A DNA stretch of 64,000 nucleotides from Shinisaurus crocodilurus (taxonomy: Eukaryota > Chordata > Lepidosauria > Squamata > Shinisauridae): positions 286,538,272-286,602,271 of the forward strand of contig CM037879.1 of assembly GCA_021292165.1 (NCBI GenBank). Direction: 5' to 3'. Positions 50,438-60,473 of this stretch are shown piece after piece (within the stretch, counting starts at the first letter, position 1; every line of letters starts with the position of its first letter). Below the pieces are notes generated by a model. That model saw nothing but the letters and a program-made list of their open reading frames with translations. It was not told the origin of the DNA and did no database searches. The position numbers and the translations under genes are program-made.

Positions 50438-50593
50438 TGCTTTTTTTCTGGAGAAAAAGGTACCGGAACTCTTGGATTACATTTCCTCGGGAGTAGATGG
50501 CGATTAAATTGTAATGCAATTAATAGAAGAAAAGGTGCTGGAACTCAGTTCCGGTGAGTTCCACCAGAAAAAAAGCCCTGTATATATATATAT
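49194..50593 (-). mobile_element. Helitron remnant with helicase C-terminus
   Basis: The left edge CTAGCTGCTGCCTGCGGCTT, read on the minus strand, is the Helitron 3' end: a GC hairpin (GCGAGCGAAGCCGC) then CAGCAGCTAG, cut before a host T. The right edge, reversed, gives ATATATATATGAAGTTCTG and GACTGACTGACCGACTGGC, the usual 5' leader of this group. At about 49550-49625 the minus frame reads QTLKVAGIDLREDCFSHGQF then YMAC, and after a frameshift RTTNVVYKEVLK. This is motif VI and the C-terminus of the Pif1-like helicase. The Rep domain and most of the helicase are deleted. A hAT MITE sits in the 5' TA run. Confidence 0.85.
50435..50580. mobile_element. hAT MITE, 146 bp, in the Helitron TA run
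   Basis: Ends CAGTGCTTTTTTTCTGG and CCAGAAAAAAAGCCCTG. Flanking TATATATA on both sides fits an 8 bp duplication but is inside a TA repeat, so it is not independent proof. Confidence 0.8.
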
Positions 50594-50701
50594 GCTGTTC
50601 AGCATCACAACTACCCGTTCAAAATGTGAAGGGCAACATGGAACATTTGGGCAGTTGTTTCATTTTTGCAAATGTTTGTTTTATGTTTAGAACTTATGAG
50701 G

Positions 50702-50799
50702 AGTGTATGTATGTATGTATGTATGTATTTATTATTTCATTTATATACCGCCCAATAGCCGAAGCTCTCTGGGCGGTTCACAACAATGCACAAAAACAC
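50702..50799 (-). mobile_element. (GTAT)n and reversed L2 3' end
   Basis: About seven GTAT units, then TTATATACCGCCCAATAGCC and GAAGCTCTCTGGGCGGTTCA, an L2 3' terminus reversed. The tetranucleotide probably grew from its tail. Confidence 0.8.
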
Positions 50800-51904
50800 T
50801 GGCTTCCCTGTGGCCCTGCTTCCCCTCTCATCTCCCAGGGTGGTGGTGGTGGCAGGGGGGCGGTCCAACTGGAGCAGGCCTTGATGTTGCCTCTGCCTGC
50901 TCCTGCCTCCTTCGCTCCTTCTTCTTTCCCACAGGGCTGTTGGTGTCAGTTTGCCCTGCCCTGGTGTTCCCTTTGCCTGCTCCTGCCTCCTAATTACAAT
51001 TACAATAATTCATTATTTGAGTTAATTACAAGAGATTGCTAAACCTGAGCTCTGTATCTCCTTTCCATCATACTTTGGGGAAAGCTTAGGGTGGCCGTGT
51101 GTCCTCCTCTAGATAGGACAGTCCTGCATTTGAAAGGCTTCCAAGGGACTGTTCTCTATTTGAAGTTGCCTTCTACTGCAGCCTTTCCCAACCTGGTGGG
51201 GTCCCCCCCCCCAGATGTGCTGGACTGCAACTCCCATAATTCCCAGCCACCTTAGAGCTGATCTGCTAGCAGCTCAGGTTTAGCAACAGTATCTTAAATC
51301 CACTTGCAGATGAACGGAGGTCTTGCAAAACTTTCAGAAGAGCTGAAATGACTCTCTCCTCAGGCCCTCTCAGCCCTCCACGGAGGACAAACATACAAGC
51401 CGGAGACTCCTTTGCACTTCAGCCCCAAATAATAGCGACCATGAATAATAAAGCAAACTGCAAATAAACAAAAGTGAATGATTTTTTTTTTTTTTTTTTA
51501 AATATTCTGAATATCTGAAACACTGGAAGGATATCTTTGTCAGCCAGCTGATTAAAGAAGGCCTTTTCCTTGTCTTGGGAAATCAGTCACTCCGAGGAGT
51601 AACACCACAGTACAGGTGGCAAGATCCTACATATGATGCTTAATTTCCTGTTCTAAATTGCTCAGATGCAGCCATGCTCTTGATGAGTGTGATATGCAGA
51701 AGGTCCTGGAAAGACACAGACCTTCTGTTTCTTAATTTATTTATAAAATTTGTCTTACTTAAAAAAAAAAGAAAAAAAAGTCTGCATTCTAGGGGTTTTG
51801 TTGTTGTTGCGGTTGTTGTTTTGTTTGTTTTGCTTTTTTTTTTTTTTTTTAAACCAGATGAGGTTATTACAGCTGGGCTGGATCTTGGAGGACAGAGACC
51901 CTTA
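50800..51904. other. Mostly unassigned
   Basis: CTGCTCCTGCCTCC occurs twice (about 50897 and 50977). 51187-51250 (CCTTTCCCAACCTGGTGGGG, GACTGCAACTCCCATAATTC) is a hAT foldback arm. Poly-T runs at 51482-51499 and 51834-51850. Nothing else recognised. Confidence 0.5.
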
Positions 51905-52010
51905 TAGTACTACAGTCCTATGTATGTTTACTTGGTAGTAAGTCCCACCGAAGTCAGTTCAATGGAGTTTACTTCTTAGAAAGCATGCTTAGAACTGCAG
52001 TGCTAGACCA
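51905..52010. mobile_element. Family P palindromic MITE
   Basis: TAGTACTACAGTCCTATGTA mirrored by GAACTGCAGTGCTA around TAGTAAGTCCCACCGAAGTC. The outer TAGTACTACAG and CTGCAGTGCTA pair. Confidence 0.7.
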
Positions 52011-52039
52011 ATTCAAGTGCTTGTGTGTGGAGTTTGTGT

Positions 52040-52261
52040 GTTTGTTTGTTTGTTTATAAAAATTATATCCCATGCTTCATCACCAACTCATCCCAGGGCA
52101 GGTCACAATACACAATATGTCATAATAAAATCAATATGATGCACAGCAACTGCTCAGTATGAAAAATCCCATGTATACCACCCATCAAATATCTCACTCT
52201 AATACATAGGCCGTCCAACCCAAGGCCATAGGCTCAGGTCTAATCAAAAGGCCTGTTGAAA
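52040..52261 (-). mobile_element. L2-like 3' end
   Basis: TTTGTTTGTTTGTTTATAAA, then TTATATCCCATGCTTCATC and CCAGGGCAGGTCACAATACA. Confidence 0.6.
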
Positions 52262-52715
52262 AATAGTAACATAGGAAATTGCTTATATCAAGGCAGATCA
52301 TTGGTCCATCTAGCATGGTGCTGTCTACACTTCAGCCAGTGTGGCGTAGTGGTGAGAGTGTTGGACCGGGACTCGGGAGATCTGGGTTCTAGTCCCCGCT
52401 CAGCCATGAAGCTCACTGGGTGACTTTGGGCCAGTCACTGACTCTCAGTCTAACCTACCTCACAGGGTTGTTGTGAGGATAAAATGGAGAGGAGGAGGAG
52501 GAGGATTATGTAAGCCGCCTTGGGTTCCTTGCAGGAAAAAAGGCGGGGTATAAATATAATAAATAAATAAATAAATAAACACTGATTGGCAGCAGCTCTC
52601 CAGAATTTCATACCTGAGTCTTCCCCAGACCTACCTGGACATGCCAGGGAATGCACTTGGGACTGTCGGCATGCAGGGCATGTGCTCTACGGCTGAGCTA
52701 CGCTAGGGATGGGTG
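52262..52715 (-). mobile_element. SINE-B split by SINE-A
   Basis: 52262-52333 (GGAAATTGCTTATATCAAGG, TTGGTCCATCTAGCATGG) and 52579-52715 (ACTGATTGGCAGCAGCTCTC to CTCTACGGCTGAGCTACG) are the two halves of one reversed SINE-B. Confidence 0.85.
52334..52578 (+). mobile_element. SINE-A, full length, inserted in SINE-B
   Basis: AGCCAGTGTGGCGTAGTGG to an AATAAATAAATAAATAAA tail. All family landmarks are intact. Confidence 0.95.
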
Positions 52716-53040
52716 CAGAAGCAATTCACAAAACACCAATTTGAACCTCATCTTGCCTCATGTGCCCTGTTCATTTGCACACTTTTCTCATTTCAGTTGA
52801 ACAGCGAAAGCGCACATTTCAAATGGGGGAAATGCACATTTTCAAAGGAGTGCACCCAAAATGTGCCCCTCCCCATAGAATGAAGCATAGAAATCCACAT
52901 TTTTGCAAGTACAAACACGAGTTTGGGAATTCGCAAGCATTTTCAGAGAATGTGCTTTTCTGCTCGTGCTCGGGGTGATGATCACAGCATGTTCGCATGA
53001 TGTGTGAACATTAACAAAATTCCTGTACATTCCTGCCGTA
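52704..53040 (+). mobile_element. Family T MITE
   Basis: TAGGGATGGGTGCAGAAGC, TTGCACACTTTTCTCATTTC, CGCACATTTCAAATGGGGG. Right border near GTACATTCCTGCC. Confidence 0.55.
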
Positions 53041-53595
53041 TGGCCTTTTTCTCCCTAAACACTGCAACCTGAGATCTTACTAACAGGAGATTCTGAAGAT
53101 TAAACCTGCAACCTTCTGCATGAAAAACAGGGGCTCTGGGTTGCTAGAGTTGTCATTATTCAGGATTCAGCCATCTCCCCAAGCCTCTTACATTGAAAGC
53201 TCGGAAGAGGTTTGTTTCTAGTGCACATTAATACATGGATGTGCATGAATGCTAAGGCATCATGCATTCGACCGCCTACCATTTCATCCTCTCCAGCTGG
53301 TGAGGTTTTTTCTGAATGGGTTGATGACATACCGTAGGGGAATTACATTTTTCTCACATATTTTTACTTCAGCATGGCTGAGGGTGATGGGAGTTGTAGT
53401 CTGACACATCTGGAAGGCACCAGTTTGGGGAAGGCTGCTATAGTAGATCACACACCCACTCACAAAAGAGTCTCAGAAACTCTTTCCCATTAGGATATCC
53501 TGCCTGAAGAAACACAGTCTCCTAGAACACTGTCATAGATTGTAAAAAAAAAAGAAAAAAAGGTAAGTTTCAGAACTCCTCAGTGAGTCAGGGGA
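53041..53595. other. Mostly unassigned; hAT arm
   Basis: 53373-53440 (AGCATGGCTGAGGGTGATGG, GAGTTGTAGTCTGACACATC) is a hAT foldback arm. Remainder not recognised. Confidence 0.45.
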
Positions 53596-54075
53596 GACCA
53601 GATGATTGAAGTGTACAGAATTATGCGTGGTGTGGAGAAAGTGGATAGGGAGACATTTTTCTCCCTCTCCCACAATACTAGAACACAATGGGGTCATCCC
53701 CTGGTGGGAGATTCAGGACAGACAACGCAAAGTCCTTCTTCACACAGCGCAGAGTTAAACTATGGAATTCACTTCCACAAGATGGAGTGGTGGCCACCAA
53801 CTTGGAGGGCTTTAAAAGGGGATTGGACAAATTCATGGAGGAGAAGTCTATCGATGGCTACTAGTCTGGATTGGCTCCATGCTACCTCCAGGATCAGAAG
53901 CAGTATGCCTATGTACACCAGTTGCTGGGGAACATGGGCAGGAGGGTGCTGTTGCACTCATGTCCTACTTATGGGTTTCTCGTGGGCAGCTGGTTGGTCT
54001 CTGTTTGAACGGAATGCTGGACTAGATGGACCCTTGGCCTGATCCAGCATGGCTCTTTTTATGTTCTTATGAGGT
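53596..54075 (+). mobile_element. CR1/L3-like LINE 3' end, best copy
   Basis: Coding remnant VYRIMRGVEKVDRETFFSL then, after a one-base shift, FTQRRVKLWNSLPQDGVV-like and LEGFKRGLDKFMEEKSIDGY before a stop. The 3' UTR (CAGTTGCTGGGGAACATGG, TGATCCAGCATGGCTC) ends in ATGTTCTTATG. The C-terminus parallels CR1 (WN.LP..VV....LE.FK..LD). Confidence 0.85.
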
Positions 54076-54855
54076 GATGGTTTCTCCATATGTTTGTCCC
54101 CAGCACCTGTGCACCGTATCATCTGTTTTGCCCCTGGTTTGACATCACCATCTTTTGTGGCAGTCTGGGATTCTTGCACTGGCATAGCTGCCAGTCATGA
54201 TTTGCTAATTCACCCCACACCTTCCTTTCCTCTCCTGGCTGCTGCCCTGCTGTCGAACGGAGGTGCTATTCATTGCCGATCTAAGTTGAGCTACAGCCGA
54301 AAACAGCGTGGGCCTCCCAAGGCAGTGGCTTCTAAGGTCAGCATTGATCGGAGGCAGAATTCTGCTGAAATCTGAAAGATGCTTCCAGTGATGATAAGCC
54401 GAGGCAAGGAGAGTTGTGCGCAAGGAAGACAGGCATAACCACTGCCAGGGGCGCTGCCGGGTCAGAGCGAATTCTCCCCAGTCTCTTCCTAGCATAGAAA
54501 ATAAACTCCCCCAGAGTAGAGCAGACCACAGAAAAGCTCTCTTTTCAGGCTCACAACAAAGCTGGCGGTCATTCTTTGCAATCCTTTCTTGAGTGCTTTA
54601 ATATGTACAATAGGGCAACGGTGCCTTAACAACACTTCTATCATTATTATCATTTCCTGTTACAGATTGCTGTGTGAGTATGGGTAGTTAGTTTTCAGAT
54701 TTTTATGGCCGTTCCTTCTATATCTTTATATCTATCTATTCCTGCGCTCTTTGTCATTTGGTATTGTATCTTGCTCTTTTTCAAAATGTGTCCTGCATTT
54801 TATTATTTCAACTGTTTGTAATTCACCCAGAGGATTAAAAATACAGGGCAGTATC
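54076..54855. other. No recognised feature
   Basis: Unassigned DNA. The right end (TTTGTAATTCACCCAGAGG, AATACAGGGCAGTATC) is vaguely L2 3'-like. Confidence 0.45.
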
Positions 54856-55292
54856 TAGGAATGTGCGAGGAATCTGGTTCGGTGTGTGTGTGTCAAAATC
54901 CAGCAGATTGGCCTGGCTCAGCCCTCCCCCCCCCCCAATTCTGGCCCGTCAACCCAACGTTGGCGTGACTCACTCTGACATGAGTCAAGCCAGCATGTGG
55001 TCTTCCACTTTTAAAGCGGGCCGTGATTTGTGGGGTGTTTCCCCCCCCCCCAAGCCAGGGAAATTTGCATAAATTCTGGCTGCAATTTGCACCAATTGTG
55101 GCTAGAATTTATGCAAATTTCCCTGGCATTAAAAAAGAAAGAAAGAAAAGCAAATCACGGCTTGCGTTAAAAGCGGAAGCCGCGGAACATCCCCCCCGCC
55201 CGACTTGGCCTGCTTTTGGCACTTGAGTCGGTGAGGTGCCGAAAGTCCACTGAGCGCAAGCGGGTTGAGTTTCTCAGTGTCTCCCATCCCTG
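54856..55292 (+). mobile_element. Family F variant, large hairpin
   Basis: It starts TAGGAATGTGCGAGG and ends CTCCCATCCCTG. Arms CCAGGGAAATTTGCATAAAT (about 55056-55075) and ATTTATGCAAATTTCCCTGG (about 55107-55126) are an exact inverted pair. Outer arms GGGCCGTGATTTG and CAAATCACGGC extend it. Flanks GGGCAGTATC and GGGCCAGTATC may be an indel-bearing target duplication. Confidence 0.65.
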
Positions 55293-55435
55293 GGCCAGTA
55301 TCCGGGACTGCCGCTGAGCCTCCACTCATTCTGTTCCTCTTTCTGCAAGCTCAGCTGACCTTCCCTGTTCCGGGAACAAGCATTTCAGCTCATTTTTGTT
55401 GCCTTAGGAACTGCTAGCTTCCCATCGTTCGAGTG

Positions 55436-55517
55436 CAGTGTTCTCCAACCTTGGGTCCCCAGATGTTTTTGGCCTACAAAAACTCCCAGCATGCCCCAGC
55501 CAGGTTGGAGAACACTG
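55436..55517. mobile_element. Family K hAT MITE, internally deleted (82 bp)
   Basis: CAGTGTTCTCCAACCTTGGG to CAGCCAGGTTGGAGAACACTG. Duplication TTCGAGTG / TTCTAGTG (7 of 8). Most of the right arm is lost. Confidence 0.9.
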
Positions 55518-55559
55518 TTCTAGTGGTTGGTCCCACGGGTGCACAGGCAGCGTTGCATA

Positions 55560-55618
55560 CTATAAATTGAATTCAGTAGGACGTACTTCTGAGTAGACAT
55601 GCATAAAGTTGCACTGCT
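55560..55618. mobile_element. Family P half element
   Basis: TTGAATTCAGTAGGACGTAC, TTCTGAGTAGACATGCATAA; only one half of the palindrome remains. Confidence 0.6.
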
Positions 55619-56420
55619 TATCATCCCAAATGGTCTTTGTAAAAACAACAGCAACAACAACAAACAACAACAACCACCCCCTTATAATATAGAAATGGTA
55701 ATGGTTATATATTAGAATTTTGAGCAAGGTTGTTAAAAGCCAGAACCGTTTAGATCTTCTCGGAATTGGTACAGAGCAAAAACAGGGTCCACGAGAACAA
55801 CACCCTCCTTCACAACAAGCCCCATTGAAATGAAGTGGGCCAAAGCGGATCCATTTCAATGAGGATTCAGCAGGAGACCTTCCCCGGTGGATTGAGCCCG
55901 AAAGAGTAGGTGGGGGCAAAAGCTGTGTCCTTCCAGTGGGAATTACATTGGATGTACCTTTCCTTTAATCCTCTTAAAAGAATATAGAACAAGTTGATTA
56001 ACCTCAGAGAGCAGGTAAAGAGAAAACCCTTTTGAAAAGCCATGGTATTTAAAAAGAAATCCCAGAAAGATGACCGCTGAGCTTCAGAGGGGACCAGGCG
56101 TCTCCCACAGTGAACAGTGCTCCGACCAGAGCAGCCACACAAATAAGCCAACAAAGCAAAAAATCAACAAAGCTGAATGCAGTTCAAAATAATGCATTTT
56201 CACCTGGCCGTGGCCACTTAAAGCATTGCCCAAAAAAGAGGACAAAAGGGTACATATGCTAAGTTATAGGTGTTGATGCAAACTTAAGAAATACTGGCTA
56301 TAATTTAAATAGAAATACAATACATCTCATCATGGTGGAGAAGTCTGTGACCATGTAACCCATGTGCTTACTCAGTCTGTTGTCCAGGTGCTAACTGTGG
56401 AGGGTTACGCTTGTCCGTGT
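55619..56420. other. No recognised feature
   Basis: AACAACAACAA-rich at 55646-55675; otherwise unassigned. Confidence 0.5.
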
Positions 56421-56800
56421 ACATGCTGGTCATGCTTACCTCTGAGTAGACATGCAGAGGTTTGTCCTGCTTACTTGGATAAATAGTTGAATTGTTGTGA
56501 ACCGCCCAGAGAGCTTTGGCTATTGGGTGGTATAGAAATGAACTAAAATAATAATAATAATAATAATAATATAATAATAATAATAATAATAATATAATAG
56601 AGTAGACATGCTGGTCATGCTTACTTCTGAGTAGACATGCAGAGGTTTGTCCTGCTTACTTGGATAAATAGTTGAATTGTTGTGAACCGCCCAGAACGAG
56701 CTTCGGCTATTGGGTGGTATAGAAATGAACTAAATAATAATAATAATAATAATAGAGTAGACATGCTGCTCATGCTTACTTCTGAGTAGTCATGCAGAGG
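56421..56800. repeat. Tandem duplication with L2 3' end and (AAT)n
   Basis: ACATGCTGGTCATGCTTAC begins at 56421 and recurs at 56606, and as ACATGCTGCTCATGCTTAC at 56761. Each full unit holds a family P-like half (TCTGAGTAGACATGCAGAGG), an L2 3' end (GAACCGCCCAGA...GCTTTGGC) and (AAT)n. Unit lengths of 185 and 155 bp differ mainly in the AAT run. Confidence 0.9.
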
Positions 56801-56819
56801 CGTGTCCTGCTTACTTCTG

Positions 56820-57000
56820 AGTATGATTGAAATGGGTGAGGCTCACCTTTTGGTCCCACCCACTTTGCCTTTGGCCGCACCCACTTTGCCTTGCCTATGG
56901 CCCACAGATGGAATGTGGCCCCCAAGACCTTTCCCAGATTAGGATTCGGCTCTTGGACTGAAAAAAATCCCCTGAAGTAGAGGATGGGGCTCTGTAAAGT
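56820..57000. other. hAT-like scrap
   Basis: GAGGCTCACCTTTTGGTCCC, GGAATGTGGCCCCCAAGACC and CTCTTGGACTGAAAAAAATC resemble the 9.54-9.87 kb and 39.3 kb elements. No ends resolved. Confidence 0.4.
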
Positions 57001-57075
57001 AGGACACAGGGCCACCCTAACCAGGACTCACCCCATGACTCACCACCAACAATGCAAATGCGGAACCACCTGCTG

Positions 57076-57215
57076 CATCTAAACCAAGGGTGGGCACGTG
57101 GGTGCCCTCTAAATCTTTTTGCCTACAACTCCCATTATACTTCACCATTGGTTGTGCCATCTAGGGGCAATGGGAGTTGTAGGCCAAAACATCTGGAGGG
57201 CCACAAATTGCCCAG
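57076..57215. mobile_element. hAT foldback MITE, degraded
   Basis: CAAGGGTGGGCACGTGGGTG, CCTACAACTCCCATTATAC mirrored by AATGGGAGTTGTAGGCC and CATCTGGAGGGCCACAAATT. The right end is eroded. Confidence 0.7.
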
Positions 57216-57313
57216 ATCAAAACCCATCAGGCTCCATCCCTGTGAGTAGTCACCGTGGCTCACCCCTGTCCTTGGCTCTGCCCAGTGATCATGTATTTCT
57301 AAAATCACAAGTA

Positions 57314-57690
57314 GGGATGTACGAGAATTTCATTTTGTTTTATCTTGAACTCTGATTTGCCCCACTTGTAACTCTTAACATGAATGGGAGCACAGTTCCT
57401 GCAGAAAACTCTCACATTCCCAAGCATGCGTTCACAAAATGCATATGTTAGGAAAACTCACACTTTAAAAATGTGCATTAGGGGAGGAATCCTCAATGCA
57501 TTTTCACACTTTTGTCTATGAGGGGGTGCACATTAGGGTGCGCACTTTAGAAAAATGCATGCTGAGACGCGCACTTGACTTTCCTCATTCAAATGAAGAG
57601 GAAAAACAGATCACAACTGAGAAGGGGAGCGAGCTGATCCAAGTTTCAAGGTGGAGCTCGGAGACTCTTGGTGAACACAAACATCGCTGA
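57314..57690 (+). mobile_element. Family T MITE
   Basis: TAGGGATGTACGAGAATTTC, TTTAAAAATGTGCATTAGGG and mirrored TGCACATTAGGGTGCGC. Confidence 0.6.
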
Positions 57691-57770
57691 TGTCACAGGT
57701 TAGCTTCTGCATATCACTTATTGCGGTGATGGTGGTGGCAGAAACAACGGGAGATGTCTGTTGCCTTAGA

Positions 57771-58590
57771 ATCATAGAATCATAGAATAGTAGAGCTGGA
57801 AGGGGTCTATAAGGCCATCATGTCTAATCCCCTGCTTAATGCAAGGACCCAAGTTAAAGTATCCCTGACAGACGGCTGTCCAGCTGCATCTTGAATGCCT
57901 CCATTGAAACGTTGGCAATTTGCTTTTCAAAAGTTTCATCCTTGTCTTCTCCTTGACTGGGTGGTCAGTAGTAGACCCCGACCACCATGTTCCTTTTATT
58001 CTTTGCCCCATTAATTTTAATCCAGATGCTCTCGATGGAGCTACCACAAGCTCATCCTCCTGTATTTCTGTGCAGAGATATGTATTTTTAACATATAGGG
58101 CGACTCCACCTCCCTTTCTGTTCCATCTGTTCTTTTTGAACAAGTTATATCCTTCGGTTGCTGTATTCCAGCCATGGGAGTCATCTCATGAAGTTTCAGT
58201 TACACCTATCAAGTTGTGTTTACCTTCCCGTATTAAGAGTTCAAGTTACATTCTGTTTGTTTCCCATACTCTGGGCATTAGTATATAGACATCGAAGACC
58301 ATGTGCTTTATAGTCTGTCTTTCTTCCTACATTTTTTTGGAAGACTATTATTGGGCACTATTAGAGCTGTTCTCTCCGTTGTGGTGCATAAGCCTTCTTC
58401 CAATGGTACCCCCAAGTTTACATCTCCCTCCCCTGTAGGATTCAGTTTAAAGCCCTCCTGATGAAGTTCTTTATGCTGTGGCCAAACACATTCTTCCCAG
58501 TCCTTGTGAGGTGCAACACATCCCTTTCCAGCCGTCCATCTTCCAGGAAGTGTAGTTTTGATGCCCTGCATGCCTCCTGGAAGTATATAC
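57771..58590 (-). mobile_element. CR1 LINE with ORF1 and endonuclease pieces joined to its 3' UTR
   Basis: Minus strand, 5' to 3': 58440-58590 reads LEDGRLERDVLHLTRTGKN. This is the end of a CR1 ORF1 esterase-like domain, whose D..H motif falls in this block. Then comes NAQSMGNK (about 58250-58290), the first endonuclease motif, with frame breaks. NRWNRKGGGVALYVKN and CTEIQEDEL (about 58070-58130) follow. The sequence then jumps to the ORF2 end (GGCATTCAAGATGCAGCTGG) and the ATTCTATGATTCTA tail at 57771-57800. The reverse transcriptase is deleted. Confidence 0.85.
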
Positions 58591-59451
58591 CTGGCCGCCA
58601 CTGGAAGCCAGATACTGAGGTAGATGGACCATTGATCTGATTCAGCATAGCTCCTCTGAGATTCTCTGCCTGCATTTAACTGGCTAGACTACATATGCAC
58701 TGGCTGAATGGCAGCAACCCTTGGGAAAGATCAGCGTTAAGACAGATGGTGTAGTGATGGAAGTGAGAGAGGCAACAGGCAGACCTGCTTTTTGTAACTC
58801 CACACACAAACCAACAACCATGGCAACTATTAACTTGCTCTTTAAAAAAAATGAAAACGAAAACTGACATTCTCTAGATTCAGCATATTGCACGGACCTC
58901 CTATTTTTCTCCAGGCTGTGCCTGGAAATGTCTTTCCAAGGCCAGGATGTATGTGTGGGGATGGGGGGAGAAAGGGGGGAGGATTGAAAATGGGGATCTT
59001 TCCTGTTGCATAAAGTTCTTTCCCTCCCTTTGGTTGCTAAGCAATCAGTGTGCTCTCCGAAGCCACCGAGAGAGACCCTTGGCTTGCTGCGTTTCACTGT
59101 ATCATTTGCAATTTAAATTCCCTGACAGGCAGAAGCAACCAATCTGTTCACTTAAGATTGCAAAAAAGAAAAAAAAATGGGGGTAAAAAAGAAAAAGGAA
59201 ACGGAAAAAAAAAAGTTTGTATTGAAATACAGGGAATATCCAATGCCTCGAGCTCTTCATAAATTTCCCTTTGATAGTTACGGTGAGATGAGATAGGGAA
59301 AGGGCAGGAGAGAAAGAGAGAGAAAGGCAGAGAACTGAATTGACTCTAGATCCAGCTCACCCATTGGTTGCACAGAACAATTGCCTCTGGAGAAGATAAG
59401 AGACAGGGGAACAACAGCCAGCCAAGTGGCGGAGATACATGGGCATGTGTG
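58591..59451. other. Unassigned; RFX-like site
   Basis: No repeat recognised beyond 58690. GGTTGCTAAGCAAT at 59032-59045 is close to a palindromic RFX X-box. Nearby CATTTGCAATTTAAATTCCC is AT-rich. Poly-A-rich near 59160-59215 and GA-rich near 59310-59330. A conserved non-coding element is possible. Confidence 0.35.
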
Positions 59452-59617
59452 CAGGACCGGTGCAAGGCAGTTTGGTGCCCTAGGCAAGATCAGATATTTA
59501 GCGCCCCCCTTCCCACTTGAGAGCGCTGTATTTTTTTTTCCAAGGTGTTTCTGGCGCCCCCTTTAGCCCTGCGCCCTAGGCGGCTGCCTAGTTGGCCTAG
59601 TGGTAGCACCGGCCCTG
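59452..59617. mobile_element. hAT MITE, 166 bp
   Basis: Ends CAGGACCGGTGCAAGGCAG and GGTAGCACCGGCCCTG. Perfect 8 bp duplication CATGTGTG (59444-59451 and 59618-59625). The CAGGGCCGGTGC end is a well-known vertebrate hAT type. Confidence 0.95.
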
Positions 59618-59639
59618 CATGTGTGTGCCATCTCCTCCC

Positions 59640-60035
59640 GTTTCATGTTCATCTCGGTGTCATCCAACGAAGCTGAATAGTGAAAGATTCTGTACTGATA
59701 AGAGGAAGGACGTCTTCACACAGCACATAGTAAAACTATGGAGCTTGCTGCCACAAGATGGAGTGACGGCCACCACCCTGGATGGCTTTAAAACAGCATT
59801 AGACAAATTCATGGAGGAGAAGGCTGTCAATTGCTACTAGGCATGGTGGATATATGCTACCTCCAGGAACATGGGCAATATGCTTCTGAATACCAGTTCT
59901 TGAGGAACTACAGTTCCTGAATACCAGTTCTTGAGGGGGATGCTGTTGCCTCCATGTCCTGCTGGCGGACTTCCCTTACGCATCCTGTTGACCACTATAG
60001 GAAACAGGATGTTGGACTAGACTTTGCCTATTGAT
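59640..60035 (+). mobile_element. CR1/L3-like LINE 3' end
   Basis: The plus frame reads LNSERFCTDKRKDVFTQHIV then KLWSLLPQDG and LDGFKTALDKFMEEKAVNCY before a stop. The 3' UTR follows with a small duplication (GAATACCAGTTCTTGAGG at about 59888 and 59919). Confidence 0.85.
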
Positions 60036-60037
60036 GA

Positions 60038-60472
60038 GGGATATTTATGTACTTATTATATTTATATCCTGCCTTTTTCCCTGCAAGGAACCCAAGGTAC
60101 CTTAAGAACATTAAGAACATAAGAAGAGCCCTGCAGGATCAGGCCACAGGTCCATCTAGTCCAGCATTCTGTTCACACAGTGGCCAACCGGCTGCCCACA
60201 GGAAACCCACAAGCAGGACAAGAGTGCAATATCACCTTCCCACCCATGTTCCCCAGCGACTGAAGTACATAGGCCTCTGATACTGGAATACACAATCCTC
60301 CTCCTCCTCTCCATCTTATCCTCACAGCAATCCTGTGAGGTAGGTTAGGTGGAGAGTCAGCAACTGGCCCAAAGTCACGCAGTGAGCTTCATGGCCGAGT
60401 GGGGACTAGAACTCGGGTCTCCCGAGTCCCAGTCCAACACTCTAACCACTATGCTACACTGACTCTCAATGG
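60038..60472 (-). mobile_element. SINE-A split by CR1/L3-like fragment
   Basis: 60038-60105 (TTATTATATTTATATCCTGC, GCAAGGAACCCAAGGTACC) and 60288-60472 (CACAATCCTCCTCCTCCTC to CTACACTGACTCTCA) are halves of one SINE-A. Confidence 0.85.
60106..60287 (-). mobile_element. CR1/L3-like 3' end inserted in SINE-A
   Basis: AAGAACATAAGAAGAGCCCT, CAGTGGCCAACCGGCTGCCC, CATGTTCCCCAGCGACTGAA; a reversed 3' UTR. Confidence 0.85.
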
Positions 60473-60473
60473 G

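Noticed and set aside
50704..50728. CRISPR-like or regulated tandem array
   Set aside because: Simple GTAT microsatellite next to an L2 tail; no spacer structure, and this is a eukaryotic genome.
54856..55292. Certain target duplication GGGCAGTATC / GGGCCAGTATC
   Set aside because: Needs an indel and is longer than 8 bp; reported as tentative only.
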